Shown: positions 55,137 to 64,000, counted from the first letter of the stretch. The stretch is DNA of 64,000 bases from Thermoactinomycetaceae bacterium (GCA_025449975.1 JANWIG010000061.1:1-64000), one strand, 5' to 3'. A program made the numbers and translations. Notes: generated by a model from the sequence alone, not told the origin.

Positions 55137-55168
55137 AGCAGGGATGTTAGCCGAAGACTTGACAAGCC

Positions 55169-56002
55169 ATGATGAAAGCGTACAAAATCCGACTAAATCC
55201 AAATAACAAGCCACGTACTTATATAGAGCAATCGGCACATGTAGCCCGCTGGGCATATCATTGGGCATCGCGTCAGCTTCGATTAGCAGAAATCGACTAC
55301 TTACCCGAGGATTTTAAACCGTTGTCTTATCGTATTAGTAAGGAAGGGACTCATTGGTTTGTGTCCATTATGGCAGAAGTTCCTGATGATATAGGGGATT
55401 CTCAATCTGTGAATCAACCAATTGGGATTGATTTAGGAATCAAAACGTTAGCCACAGTAAGTACAGGAAAGGTGTATCAAAACATCAATCAATCCAGTAA
55501 GGTCAAACGACTGGGGAAACGTTTCAAAAGGTTGCAAAGAAAAGTTTCTCGTAAGTACCAGATGAATAAGGAGGGAAGCCGTTATCGGAAAACGTGTAAC
55601 ATTATAAAACTCGAGAAGAGAATCGCTAAGTTGAGAAGCCAGATCCACAACATCCGAAAGGACTACATTCATAAAATGACAACGGAGATCGTGAAAACCA
55701 AACCTTCTCATATTATGGAAGATGTGCATGTCAGAGGGATGTTGAAAAATAAACACTTAGCTAGGAGTGTTCAGCAGTGTAACTTCTATGAGATTAGACG
55801 ACAGCTGGAATACCAGTGTAAGTGGCATCACATGGAACGAGTGATTGCGGACCGCTTTTATCCATCCAGTAAAACTTGTTCGAGTTGTGGTCGGATTCAA
55901 AGAAGTTTAAAATTATCTGACAGAAAAATAAACTGTGATTGCGAACTTCATAAAGGTCGGGACTTAATTGTGGCGATAAACTTAGCAAAATTAGCATCCT
56001 AG
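55169..56002 (+). pseudogene. tnpB: Internally deleted RNA-guided nuclease TnpB
   Basis: A 277-residue frame against ~370-400 for intact TnpB. The start (MMKAYKIRLNPN) is normal, then ~100 residues are missing between WASRQLRLAEI and DYLPEDFKPLSYRI, removing much of the REC/WED part. RuvC acidic residues appear kept: GIDLGIKTLATVS, MEDVHVRGM, and the Asp of GRDLIVAINLA (normally DRDLNAAINLA, so the flanking Asp and Asn are altered). The zinc finger reads CSSCG then CDCE. The reading frame is intact, but nuclease function is doubtful. Confidence 0.75.
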
Positions 56003-56149
56003 TCATCTGGAAGTTGGATGCGAATAAGTACCGTGAGTTACACGGGAATTTACGCTTGTGGAGTGTAGATCAAACTGTAGTAGCTTGCTTTTAAGGAGCG
56101 AGGCAGGACACGATGAATCAGGAAGAAAACAGAAACTCTGATCGAGTTT
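56003..56149 (+). ncRNA. omegaRNA-like right end of the TnpB element
   Basis: Downstream of tnpB are CGGGAATTTACGCTTGTGGAG and GATGAATCAGGAAG, segments that recur at the 3' ends of IS200/IS605 tnpB genes where the guide RNA scaffold is encoded. The terminal hairpin AAACTC-TGATC-GAGTTT marks the element end. The following TATAAGTTTTTCGTAAC would be the guide. Confidence 0.5.
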
Positions 56150-56175
56150 TATAAGTTTTTCGTAACGGTGGTTGA

Positions 56176-58470
56176 ATGGCCAAGCGTAAAAAGAAACCGA
56201 CTCGCCCCAAAAAGATGAACCAAGAGATTCTTTTTGAAATTTATGGTTTTATTATCATTGCCCTTTCTTTAATTACTCTGGCTAGTTATGGAGCGATTGG
56301 CAGAAATCTAACCTATCTAGCGCGGTTTCTTATTGGGGCGTGGGATTTTATCATTCCGTTGTCTGCCATCGGTATAGCTGTTTACATTATGATCAAACGA
56401 AAATGGCCAAATGAGTGGTCCCCCCGCTTAACTGGGGTGATTCTTATTTTAGTTTCTATGTTGATATTAAATCATTCTCTAACTTTTGAGAAATTAGAAG
56501 CCAATGGAGTCAATACGACGGAATCTTTTTTTAGCATCCTTGATATTACGTGGGAGATCCTCTTAAAGGAGAGAACCACAGAGATCCACCAAGATGTTGG
56601 TGGTGGAATGGTTGGGGCAATTATTTTTACTTTGACTTATTTTCTTTTTGATGATGTCGGAACAACCATTGTCAGTATTGTTCTCTTGATTATTGGTGTC
56701 TTGTTGTTAACGGGCTTTTCATACATTGAGGTGCTACAGAAAGGAAAGAAAAAATTGAAATTGAAAAGCCAAAGAAAGGGAACCAAACGTACTTTCGCTC
56801 GCCTTTTACAAAAGAGATTAACCACCTCAAAGGCAAAGAAACGGAAAAACAAGGCGAAAAATAAGGTTCCTTTTCCCGATTTGAAAGATACGATTTTAGA
56901 AGATCCGCCGGTGATTTCTGACTTTCGTGATCCAACCGCCTCTCCATCTGTTCAATTGTCGCTCAAATTAGAAGAGAAAAGCGATCAGGAAGATAAGAAG
57001 AAGATGTCGGATTCAGAAAATAACGATCAAACTCCTTTAAACATGCAAGTAGATATGGAAAACTATCGTTTACCTCCCTATGCATTATTAAAAACAGTAG
57101 ATGAATCGGATTTGGATGACGATGAAGATTTAAATAGAAATGCCCATTTATTGGTCAAAACATTGGCTAGTTTTGGTGTAGAAGCAAAAGTTCCTCATAT
57201 TCATCGCGGTCCCAGTATAACTCGGTATGAGATTCAACCCAAAGTGGGAGTGAAAGTAAGCCGGATTGTGAGTCTAGCGGACGATATCGCTTTGGCCTTA
57301 GCTGCGAAAGATATTCGGATCGAAGCACCGATCCCAGGGAAATCAGCGATTGGAATCGAGGTGCCAAATCATAAAACAGCGTTGGTTGGGCTAAGGGATA
57401 TCATGGAAAAAACCGAATTTCAACAATTGTCTCCTCTTCACATTGCGATCGGCAAAGATATTACCGGTAAACCGATGATCGGACAGCTAGCCAAAATGCC
57501 TCATTTATTGATTGCGGGTGCTACGGGTTCTGGTAAAAGTGTTTGTATGAATAGTATCGTTTTAAGTTTGCTGTATCGAGCCAAGCCAAATGAAGTGAAG
57601 CTGATGATGATCGATCCTAAAATGGTCGAACTAAATGTCTACAATGGCATTCCACACTTATTGTCCCCTGTTGTTACCGATGCACGAAAAGCAGCAATCG
57701 CTTTGAAGAAAGTGGTCAAAGAAATGGAAAGACGGTATGAATTGTTTGCGAAAAGCGGAACAAGGGATATCGAACGATATAATCAGCTGGATCTTGAAGA
57801 GAAGGAGAAGTTGCCTTATATCGTCGTCCTGATTGATGAGCTTGCTGATCTGATGATGGTCGCTCCTTCGGATGTAGAGGATGCTATTTGCCGTTTGGCT
57901 CAGATGGCTCGTGCCGCTGGAATCCATTTGATTATTGCGACACAGCGCCCCTCTGTCGATGTCATTACAGGGGTGATCAAAGCAAATATCCCTTCACGAA
58001 TCGCCTTTACCGTATCTTCGCAAGCGGATTCACGGACCATTTTGGACATGGGTGGAGCTGAAAAGTTAGTTGGGAACGGAGACATGCTCTACTTGCCGAC
58101 CGGTGCATCCAAACCGCTCCGTGTACAAGGGGCTTATGTATCGGATGAAGAGGTGGATGCAGTCGTTCGGTTTGTGAAAGAACAGCAAAAACCGGTTTAT
58201 GATGAGAAAATGATTCCCACCGAAGCACCTCAGCAAATGCAAGAGATCACCGATGAGCTTTATCCGCAAGCCGTTCAGGTTGTCGTCGAGGCGAAAATGG
58301 CTTCTGTCTCATTGCTCCAGCGCCGCTTACGAATCGGTTATGCCCGAGCTGCTCGTTTGATTGATCTAATGGAAGCAAACGGGATTGTCGGTCCATATGA
58401 AGGAAGCAAACCGAGAGAGGTATTGGCTAAGATTGAAGAATTGTCGTCTGGAGAAAAAAAGTGCAGATGA
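56176..58470 (+). CDS. spoIIIE: DNA translocase SpoIIIE/FtsK
   Basis: Pumps the chromosome into the forespore and clears DNA from septa. It has 764 residues: four N-terminal membrane helices (~20-190), a Lys-rich linker with an acidic stretch near 280-320, and the RecA-like motor with Walker [13 protein letters not shown] near 455, Walker [13 protein letters not shown] and [12 protein letters not shown]. The C-terminal gamma domain ([21 protein letters not shown]) reads polarity sequences. The ribosome site is weak (GGTGG). Its upstream region is interrupted by the TnpB element. Confidence 0.97.
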   Translation: MAKRKKKPTRPKKMNQEILFEIYGFIIIALSLITLASYGAIGRNLTYLARFLIGAWDFIIPLSAIGIAVYIMIKRKWPNEWSPRLTGVILILVSMLILNHSLTFEKLEANGVNTTESFFSILDITWEILLKERTTEIHQDVGGGMVGAIIFTLTYFLFDDVGTTIVSIVLLIIGVLLLTGFSYIEVLQKGKKKLKLKSQRKGTKRTFARLLQKRLTTSKAKKRKNKAKNKVPFPDLKDTILEDPPVISDFRDPTASPSVQLSLKLEEKSDQEDKKKMSDSENNDQTPLNMQVDMENYRLPPYALLKTVDESDLDDDEDLNRNAHLLVKTLASFGVEAKVPHIHRGPSITRYEIQPKVGVKVSRIVSLADDIALALAAKDIRIEAPIPGKSAIGIEVPNHKTALVGLRDIMEKTEFQQLSPLHIAIGKDITGKPMIGQLAKMPHLLIAGATGSGKSVCMNSIVLSLLYRAKPNEVKLMMIDPKMVELNVYNGIPHLLSPVVTDARKAAIALKKVVKEMERRYELFAKSGTRDIERYNQLDLEEKEKLPYIVVLIDELADLMMVAPSDVEDAICRLAQMARAAGIHLIIATQRPSVDVITGVIKANIPSRIAFTVSSQADSRTILDMGGAEKLVGNGDMLYLPTGASKPLRVQGAYVSDEEVDAVVRFVKEQQKPVYDEKMIPTEAPQQMQEITDELYPQAVQVVVEAKMASVSLLQRRLRIGYARAARLIDLMEANGIVGPYEGSKPREVLAKIEELSSGEKKCR

Positions 58471-58709
58471 AATAGCCAACCAATGGCTAGGGTGCAGTCC
58501 CCATCACAAAAAGCGGTTTCATTGAAAATGTAATGGAGACAGCAGAGCGGGAACATTTCTGATTGACTAGTGCGCTTTTTCTGTATAGGAAGCGGCTAAA
58601 AAATTGGATCCGTATCCAGTCCCAAAAGATCAAAGCTCCCGCCTGCCTTTGACTGCAGCCTGTTATTAAACCAGCGATTTGGATATACTAAAAATGATTT
58701 TGAAAACGA
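58471..58709 (+). other. spoIIIE-ymfF intergenic region
   Basis: About 300 bases separate the genes up to the ymfF start. Apart from the promoter at 58710-58738 and a short AGCC/GGCT dyad near 58480, nothing recognisable was seen. No ORF longer than noise is supported. Confidence 0.4.
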
Positions 58710-58738
58710 TTTCCAACTAGTTTGGATTGGGCTATAAT
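58710..58738 (+). promoter_or_regulatory. Promoter of ymfF-ymfH
   Basis: TTTCCA (58710-58715), a 17-base spacer and TATAAT (58733-58738). Confidence 0.5.
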
Positions 58739-58775
58739 GGAAAATATATTTTCCGCTTGAAGGTGAGGTGCGATT

Positions 58776-60077
58776 GTGACTCGTTCACAATTTGAAACAG
58801 GATCACTTGGAAATCTACGTGTTCACGTATATCCAAGCAAGAAATTTAAAACAACGACATTATCCATCTTATTACAACAACAATTATCACCAGGGTTTGT
58901 GACCAAAGATGCTTTGCTTTCCTCCGTATTGCAAAGAGGAACTCAATCATATCCCAACACCCTTGATTTAAAGAGAAAACTGGCTGACTTATATGGCGCG
59001 ATTCTATTTGGGGATGTATATAAACGAGGAGAACGCCATATTATTCAATTCGGCTTGGAAATGGCCAACGAACAATACTTGCAAAGCCAAGAATCACTAC
59101 TAAAAAAAGGCATCTCCTTTTTAATAGAAGTATTAACCAAACCGGCAACCGAAAACAATGGTTTCCGAAAAGAATATATTGAACAAGAAAAAGCGATTCT
59201 CAAACAAAAAATAGATAGCTTACAGGACGATAAGATTCGCTTTGCTGCCCAACGGAGCATTGAAGAGATGTGTGCAAATGAACCTTATGCCCTCTTCAAT
59301 TATGGGCGATTATCAGACATACCTGAGATAAACGAACAAAATTTATATACGTATTTCCAAGAAGTAGTCACGAGCTGTCGGATCGATATCTATTGTGTGG
59401 GCAATGTTTCTTCGTCACATCTTATTGAAATACTGGAGCAATTGCTGCCACCGGAAATAATCAAAGCAGAGAGAAAAGAGATTCCTTTCTCCCAAGAAGC
59501 GACGGCGAAAAATGAAGTGAAAGTGGTCGTCGATCGCTTAAATGTTAAACAAGGAAAATTAAATATGGGATGCCGGACACATACCACTGTTCGCGATCAT
59601 GATTATCCTGCCCTCTTACTATACAATGGTATTCTCGGGGGATTTCCTCATTCGAAACTATTTATGAATGTCCGTGAAAAGGCGAGTTTGGCTTACTATG
59701 CTTCCTCTGGAATCGAAAGTCATAAAGGGATCCTAACCATCCAGTCGGGAATCGAGATTGATAATTATGAGAAAGCAGTTGCCATTATTAAAGAACAGTT
59801 GCAAGCGATGCGTGAAGGAGACATCACCGAAACAGAGATCGAGCAGACCAAAGCGACTCTTACCAATCAATTTCGCGAACAGCAGGATAGCCCTTATAAC
59901 CTGATTCAATTTCATTACCATTCGATCCTTAGTGGAAAACAATGGACGTTAACGGATTTGCTCCAGCAAATTGAACAGGTAGAAAAAGCAGATATCCAAA
60001 GAGTGGCAGAAAAAATCCAACTAGATACCATTTATTTCTTGCGAGATCAGGGAGGAGATCCCCATGCAAAAAATTGA
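58776..60077 (+). CDS. ymfF: M16-family peptidase-like protein YmfF (zinc motif absent)
   Basis: A 433-residue M16 homologue. The usual HxxEH is missing: the equivalent region reads LLSSVLQRGTQSYPN near residue 45. It therefore probably acts as the non-catalytic partner of YmfH, the arrangement typical of M16 heterodimers. GILGGFPHSKLFMNVREKASLAYYASS near 290-315 is the conserved C-terminal domain. GTG start. It overlaps ymfH by 14 bases. Confidence 0.9.
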   Translation: MTRSQFETGSLGNLRVHVYPSKKFKTTTLSILLQQQLSPGFVTKDALLSSVLQRGTQSYPNTLDLKRKLADLYGAILFGDVYKRGERHIIQFGLEMANEQYLQSQESLLKKGISFLIEVLTKPATENNGFRKEYIEQEKAILKQKIDSLQDDKIRFAAQRSIEEMCANEPYALFNYGRLSDIPEINEQNLYTYFQEVVTSCRIDIYCVGNVSSSHLIEILEQLLPPEIIKAERKEIPFSQEATAKNEVKVVVDRLNVKQGKLNMGCRTHTTVRDHDYPALLLYNGILGGFPHSKLFMNVREKASLAYYASSGIESHKGILTIQSGIEIDNYEKAVAIIKEQLQAMREGDITETEIEQTKATLTNQFREQQDSPYNLIQFHYHSILSGKQWTLTDLLQQIEQVEKADIQRVAEKIQLDTIYFLRDQGGDPHAKN

Positions 60078-61356
60078 ACATCGTCAAGTCCAAGAGTCGT
60101 TATACTATGAGAGACTACCCAATGGGCTAGAGGTATACGTTTTGCCGAAAGAGGGCTTTTCCAAGACATATGCGACTTTTACCACCCAGTACGGTTCGAT
60201 CGATAACGCCTTTCAAGTAAAAGGGAAAGAGAAAATGGTTGTACCCGATGGGATTGCTCATTTCTTAGAACATAAAATGTTTGAACAAGAATCCGGGGAA
60301 GATGTCTTTCAAACCTTTTCTAGACAAGGTGCTTCTGCCAATGCTTTTACGGGCTTTACGCGAACGGCGTATCTTTTTTCTTGTACGAGCAATGTAGAGC
60401 GTAATTTAGAGACATTGCTTGATTTTGTACAAAGCCCCTACTTTACAGATGAAAACGTAGAAAAGGAAAAAGGGATTATTGGACAAGAGATTCGGATGTA
60501 TGATGATAATCCTGACTGGCGTGTCTATTTTGGCTTAATCGAGGCTTTTTATCAAAATCATCCGGTAAAAATCGATATCGCTGGGACGATCGATTCGATC
60601 ACGCAGATTACCAAAGAGATGCTCTATTTGTGCTACCATACGTTCTATCATCCCAGCAATATGCTATTGTTTGTCGTCGGTTCAGTGGATCCGGAGAAAG
60701 TCGTTGAGCAGGTGAGAAACAATCAAGCTAAAAAGTCTTTTGCAGAGCAAGCAGAGATTTTACGTTTTGTCCCCGATGAGCCAGATCAAGTAGGTGAGAG
60801 ACGAAAAGAGATTCAACTGAGCGTAGGCATCCCCAAATGTATGTTTGGATTTAAGGAGAGTCAACAAGCGCTAGGGAAGTCCGGACAAAGTATGTTTGAA
60901 CAAGAGCTGGCGACCAAAATCTGTTTAGAAGCGTTGCTCGGTTCGGACTCAGAGCTCTATCAGTCCCTTTATAATGAAGGCTTGATTGACGAGAATTTTG
61001 GTTTGGATTACGCTTTGGAAAAAGGATACGGCCATTCGATCATCGGTGGAGATACCTCCAATCCAGAGAAACTACTTGCGCGAATACAAGAAGAATTGCC
61101 TAAGCGAGTAAAGCAGGGGATTTCTGCGACCGACTTTGAGCGAATTCGCAAAAAACGGATTGGCTCTTCGCTCCGTATGTTCAACTACCTTGAGTGGATC
61201 GCTAATCAGTTTACGGGCTATCGATTTAATGGAATTGATCTATTCCAAATGATTCCTACTTTAGAACAAATCACTTTGGAGCAAGTGAATCAGCGGATGA
61301 GAGAACATATCAATTGGGATCGGTTTGCCGTGTCGTTAGTGACATCCCATTTATAA
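60064..61356 (+). CDS. ymfH: M16-family zinc peptidase YmfH
   Basis: A 430-residue peptidase with the intact inverted zinc motif in GIAHFLEHKMFEQ near residue 68 and the distal Glu in EKEKGIIGQEIRMYDDNP. It presumably works with YmfF on small peptides; substrate unknown. ATG 60064 has GGGAGGAG upstream inside ymfF. ymfI follows. Confidence 0.93.
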   Translation: MQKIEHRQVQESLYYERLPNGLEVYVLPKEGFSKTYATFTTQYGSIDNAFQVKGKEKMVVPDGIAHFLEHKMFEQESGEDVFQTFSRQGASANAFTGFTRTAYLFSCTSNVERNLETLLDFVQSPYFTDENVEKEKGIIGQEIRMYDDNPDWRVYFGLIEAFYQNHPVKIDIAGTIDSITQITKEMLYLCYHTFYHPSNMLLFVVGSVDPEKVVEQVRNNQAKKSFAEQAEILRFVPDEPDQVGERRKEIQLSVGIPKCMFGFKESQQALGKSGQSMFEQELATKICLEALLGSDSELYQSLYNEGLIDENFGLDYALEKGYGHSIIGGDTSNPEKLLARIQEELPKRVKQGISATDFERIRKKRIGSSLRMFNYLEWIANQFTGYRFNGIDLFQMIPTLEQITLEQVNQRMREHINWDRFAVSLVTSHL

Positions 61357-61424
61357 TCCGTTTGTGGGGGGCAGAGGCCCCCTCTTCTTTTTGTAGAGAC
61401 AGAGGGATGAGGAGAGTGAGGAAG

Positions 61425-62165
61425 GTGACGGAATCAGTCGCTTGGATTACTGGAGCAAGCGGAGGAATTGGGGCTGGAATCGCTCGTGCATTGGCGCAGC
61501 AAGGGATTTCTCTGGCCATCGGCTATTATCGCAACAAAGAACAGGCACAGCGCTTGGCTGACTCGTGTCGACAACAAGGAATTGAGGCGCTTCCGGTTGC
61601 TTGTGATGTAACGGATTGGAATCAGATGAGGCAAGCTTATCGAAAGATTCAGTTTTCCCTAGGGGCTCCCACGATCTTAATTCATTGTGCAGGTATAGCG
61701 CAGGTCGGTTTGTTCCAAGATATGACCAAACAAGACTACGATCGCGTAATGGATACACATGTTCGAGGTGCATTTTACTTTGTACAGACGGGGTTGCCTT
61801 ACTTAATTCAGCAAAAAACAGGACGCATCATTCTTATTTCCTCGATTTGGGGCGAAACAGGGGGAGCAGGGGAGGTACTATACTCAGCAGCCAAAGGAGC
61901 GATCAATGGAATGACGAAAGCCTTGGCGAAAGAACTAGCTCCTTCGGGGATTACGGTGAATGCCGTGGCGCCTGGAGCGATCCAGACAGATATGCTTCAA
62001 GCGCAGTTAACCGAAGAGGAACAATTGGCACTAGCCGATGAAATTCCGATTGGGCGACTAGGACGCGTCGATGAAGTCGGCTCTTTGGTGGGTTATCTCT
62101 GCTCCCCAGCAGCTGCCTATATAACCGGACAAGTGATTCATGTCAATGGTGGCTGGTACACCTGA
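61425..62165 (+). CDS. ymfI: SDR-family oxidoreductase YmfI
   Basis: A 246-residue FabG-like SDR: WITGASGGIGAGIARAL near residue 8, HCAG near 87, catalytic ISSIWGETG and YSAAKGAINGM (Tyr-x3-Lys) near 155, and ITVNAVAPGAIQTDM. Synteny matches B. subtilis ymfI. Start options are ATG 61407, GTG 61416 and GTG 61425; GAGGAG at 61409-61414 best fits 61425. Physiological substrate unknown. Confidence 0.9.
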   Translation: MTESVAWITGASGGIGAGIARALAQQGISLAIGYYRNKEQAQRLADSCRQQGIEALPVACDVTDWNQMRQAYRKIQFSLGAPTILIHCAGIAQVGLFQDMTKQDYDRVMDTHVRGAFYFVQTGLPYLIQQKTGRIILISSIWGETGGAGEVLYSAAKGAINGMTKALAKELAPSGITVNAVAPGAIQTDMLQAQLTEEEQLALADEIPIGRLGRVDEVGSLVGYLCSPAAAYITGQVIHVNGGWYT

Positions 62166-62284
62166 TCCAAGCCTTTTGTTGTGTCTTTTCAGTGAGCCCG
62201 TTTCGAATCTCCGGATGAATAAAGCGGAAAGGTTTAGATCATATTATTTGTAAACGGATTAAGTAAAACAAAGGAGGAGCAGAA

Positions 62285-62539
62285 ATGTCCGTCCTAGATA
62301 ACTTCCAAGATTGGAAAGACTTTTTATCTGCTCGTGTCAATCAAGCAGAGAGATTAGGTATGGATGAAGAAACAGTGAGTGAACTAGCCTATCAAATTGG
62401 AGACTATTTGGCTAAACAATTTGATCCGAGAAACGATTCAGAACGCTTGTTGAAAGATCTATGGGATGTCGCCGATGAAAATGAACAAAGAACTGTTGCA
62501 AGTTTAATGGTAAGATTGGTTAATGACGGAAATAGATAG
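62285..62539 (+). CDS. ymfJ: DUF3243 protein YmfJ
   Basis: An 84-residue acidic alpha-helical protein, NFQDWKDFLSARVNQAERLG then LWDVADENEQRTVASLMVRLV, matching the YmfJ/DUF3243 family. AAAGGAGG precedes ATG 62285 and a terminator follows. Function unknown. Confidence 0.88.
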   Translation: MSVLDNFQDWKDFLSARVNQAERLGMDEETVSELAYQIGDYLAKQFDPRNDSERLLKDLWDVADENEQRTVASLMVRLVNDGNR

Positions 62540-62546
62540 TATTTTC

Positions 62547-62576
62547 CGAAACGCCCACTCGAACTGGGCGTTTTCG
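62547..62576 (+). terminator. Intrinsic terminator after ymfJ
   Basis: CGAAACGCCCA pairs with TGGGCGTTTTCG around CTCGAAC. Confidence 0.8.
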
Positions 62577-62722
62577 TATAAAAATCTGTTTGTTTTGCGT
62601 TTTAATTTGAAAGAGTAGGACAAATAGGCAATTTATAGAATAATCAGGGTAATAATCTTTAACTAATTTATTTTAAAATGATATGCATCTTTGTTTGCGG
62701 AGACTACGCACATCTTAAAACA

Positions 62723-62740
62723 TATGCTATACTTAGCATA
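62723..62740 (+). promoter_or_regulatory. ymfK promoter with overlapping palindrome
   Basis: TATGCTA (62723-62729) and TAGCATA (62734-62740) form a perfect dyad centred on an extended -10, TGC-TATACT (62728-62733). This placement suits a repressor operator or could be coincidental. Confidence 0.45.
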
Positions 62741-62776
62741 AATTACGATAATAAAATAAACAAAGGAGGAAAGATT

Positions 62777-63538
62777 TTGCAAGATGACTGGTATTTAGAA
62801 TATGAAATACATAAAGACCGACCAGGATTGTTAGGAGATATCGCTTCCCTATTGGGGATGCTTTCAATAAATATTGTTACTATCAATGGTGTTGATACGA
62901 AACGCAGAGGGATGCTGCTTCGTACGAGTAATCCTCAAAAAATAGAAGTATTAAGTCAATTATTGGAGCAAGTGGATAATATTACCATTACGGCACTTCG
63001 CTCACCTAAAATCGTAGACCGGATGGCAGTGCGTCATGGTCGCTATCTTGAGAGGAGTCGGGAAGATAAACGGACCTTTCGATTTGTTCGAGATGAACTA
63101 GGTCTGTTGGTTGATTTTATGGCCCATTTATTATCAAAAGAAGGACATCAGGTCATTGGAGTCCGAGGAATGCCACGGGTTGGAAAAACCGAGTCGATCG
63201 TTGCTTCAAGTGTTTCTGCCAATAAAAAGTGGGTATTTGTTTCTTCTACTTTGGTGAAACAAACCATGCGTACACAGCTGGAATTTAATGAGAGATCGAA
63301 TGAACATGTCTACATTATTGACGGAATTATGTCTACATTACGTTCGAATGAATCACATGATATGTTAATTCGCGAAATCTTCCGAATGAATGCAACCAAA
63401 GTGATTGAGCACCCAGATATTTTTGTTCAAAATACGGAGTTTACATTTGACGATTTTGATTACATTATTGAATTAAGAAACAATCCAGAAGAACAGATCA
63501 CTTATGAGATTGTCGAAAAGGGAATGGAATTTTTCTAG
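62777..63538 (+). CDS. ymfK: YmfK (DUF3388): ACT-like domain plus P-loop protein
   Basis: A 253-residue protein. Residues ~5-75 resemble an ACT ligand-sensing domain (EIHKDRPGLLGDIASLLGML). The rest contains a Walker A-like GMPRVGKTES near 137 and VYIIDGIMSTL further on. Family members sit between ymfJ and ymfM/rodZ; function unknown. TTG start 62777 after AAAGGAGGAAAG; the frame is open upstream through the promoter, which is not coding. Confidence 0.87.
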   Translation: MQDDWYLEYEIHKDRPGLLGDIASLLGMLSINIVTINGVDTKRRGMLLRTSNPQKIEVLSQLLEQVDNITITALRSPKIVDRMAVRHGRYLERSREDKRTFRFVRDELGLLVDFMAHLLSKEGHQVIGVRGMPRVGKTESIVASSVSANKKWVFVSSTLVKQTMRTQLEFNERSNEHVYIIDGIMSTLRSNESHDMLIREIFRMNATKVIEHPDIFVQNTEFTFDDFDYIIELRNNPEEQITYEIVEKGMEFF

Positions 63539-63568
63539 AAAGAAAAATAGTCTCTGGGAGGAGCAATC

Positions 63569-64000
63569 ATGTATTCCATTGGTCAACAATTGAAACAAGC
63601 GAGAAAACGGTTGGGTATGAGCTTAGAAGAGTTAGAAAGAAGGAGCAAAATAGAGGGGGCGTATTTGAGGGCACTGGAAAATGACCAGTATCAGTTGATT
63701 GCTAATCCACTTTATGTTCGAGCATATATTCGGGCATATGCCAAAGAAGTCGGATTGCCTTCACAGCCTCTCATTAGTCAGTATGAGAGCCTAATGGGTC
63801 AGGTCACCACTCCTGGTTCGATGATGAACGGTCAAACGGTTATGAGCAGCCAAACGAGGAATCATTTGCGGCAGACGATGTCAACACATCCTGCAAGGGG
63901 TAAACAGGTCCCTCGGCATCTAGAAGATGGACAAAAAACAATGGTAAATATGCCAACGGTTCCTGCAAGCCACGAACCCAAAAAACCAAGCTTGGATGAA
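63569..64000 (+). CDS. rodZ: RodZ/YmfM-family helix-turn-helix protein (3' end outside window)
   Basis: The first 144 codons are present. A Cro/C1-type HTH (IGQQLKQARKRLGMSLEELERRSKIEGAYLRALEN) is followed by a segment typical of RodZ/HTH_25 (NPLYVRAYIRAYAKEVGL) and a low-complexity S/T/Q/P-rich stretch. The membrane helix expected in RodZ would lie beyond the edge. GGGAGGAG precedes ATG 63569. Likely cell-shape role by homology. Confidence 0.9.
   Translation, partial: MYSIGQQLKQARKRLGMSLEELERRSKIEGAYLRALENDQYQLIANPLYVRAYIRAYAKEVGLPSQPLISQYESLMGQVTTPGSMMNGQTVMSSQTRNHLRQTMSTHPARGKQVPRHLEDGQKTMVNMPTVPASHEPKKPSLDE

Larger units (their letters stand above)
54961..56155 (+). mobile_element. Decayed IS200/IS605-type element carrying a truncated tnpB
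   Basis: The element lies between ylzJ and spoIIIE, genes that are neighbours in relatives. It holds a TnpB frame, an omegaRNA-like 3' region and a right-end hairpin AAACTC/GAGTTT at 56133-56149. TAAAAG/CTTTTA near 54976-54998 may be the left-end hairpin. No tnpA is present. Exact ends are approximate. Confidence 0.6.

Noticed and set aside
55020-55168. IStron (group I intron plus IS605) or group II intron 5' end
   Set aside because: GTGCG matches a group II start and tnpB follows, but no intron core, domain V or conserved P7 sequence was found.
23118-56176. Shared 14-mer GTTTTTCGTAACGG just before proS and spoIIIE starts
   Set aside because: Several 14-base matches are expected by chance in 64 kb; the similar position is curious but no structure supports it.
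58690-58715. Fur-box-like AT-rich dyad before ymfF
   Set aside because: Only a loose resemblance; too few matching positions for a call.
1-64000. CRISPR arrays, tRNA or rRNA genes
   Set aside because: No regularly spaced short repeats and no cloverleaf or rRNA-like sequences were recognised.

Overview
The window is a low-GC Gram-positive, endospore-forming chromosome segment (Bacillota, class Bacilli). Gene order from sucCD to ymfM/rodZ follows the Bacillus subtilis ylqF-ymfM region closely. Spore genes are present: dpaAB (dipicolinate synthase), spoIIIE, a Spo0E-like phosphatase, ylxY, and Cys-rich or coiled-coil spore-surface candidates. Several things differ from B. subtilis. No fla/che operon lies between codY and rpsB, no xerC/codV between trmFO and hslV, and no polC between proS and rimP. 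EF-Ts is the short single-core form. A thermophilic or mesophilic Bacillales lineage outside Bacillaceae, possibly Thermoactinomycetaceae, would fit; that assignment is inference.

Layout. 1-3.9 kb: accessory spore-surface-like locus (two paralogous Cys-rich proteins, a coiled-coil protein, a GT2 glycosyltransferase, a small Pro/Arg/Gln-rich protein). 3.9-4.7 kb: secreted cupredoxin on the minus strand and a tiny YqzM-like membrane protein. 5-24.9 kb: sucCD, dprA, a 1-kb gap with three copies of a structured repeat, topA, trmFO, hslVU, codY, rpsB-tsf, pyrH-frr, uppS-cdsA-dxr-rseP-proS. 25-36.4 kb: rimP-nusA-rnpM-ylxQ-infB-ylxP-rbfA-nrnA-truB-ribF, rpsO, pnp (translation and RNA metabolism). 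36.5-47.9 kb: ylxY-mlpA-dut, a Spo0E-like gene, ymxH, dpaAB-asd-dapG-dapA (lysine/diaminopimelate/dipicolinate), a VTT membrane protein, hsp20, RNase J. 48-53.8 kb: minus-strand accessory block with nosDLYF-like genes but no nosZ, then an SDR and a class II aldolase. 53.9-64 kb: tepA-ylzJ, a decayed TnpB element, spoIIIE, ymfFHIJK and the start of rodZ/ymfM.

Cooperation. The rimP-to-pnp block supplies ribosome maturation, initiation and RNA turnover. asd-dapG-dapA feed dihydrodipicolinate both to lysine/cell wall and, through DpaAB, to spore dipicolinate. uppS-cdsA-dxr-rseP serve isoprenoid and phospholipid synthesis and membrane proteolysis. nosD/L/Y/F look like a copper-delivery/maturation module that has lost, or is separated from, its usual reductase.

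The most unusual sequence features are: the three-copy structured repeat between dprA and topA; a dprA leader ending in an attenuator-like terminator; a proS leader whose helices are mutually exclusive; an inverted repeat with a perfect but orphan Shine-Dalgarno ahead of a zinc-ribbon microprotein; and an internally deleted TnpB that keeps an omegaRNA-like 3' end and lies between a strong promoter and spoIIIE. No tRNA, rRNA or CRISPR array was seen.
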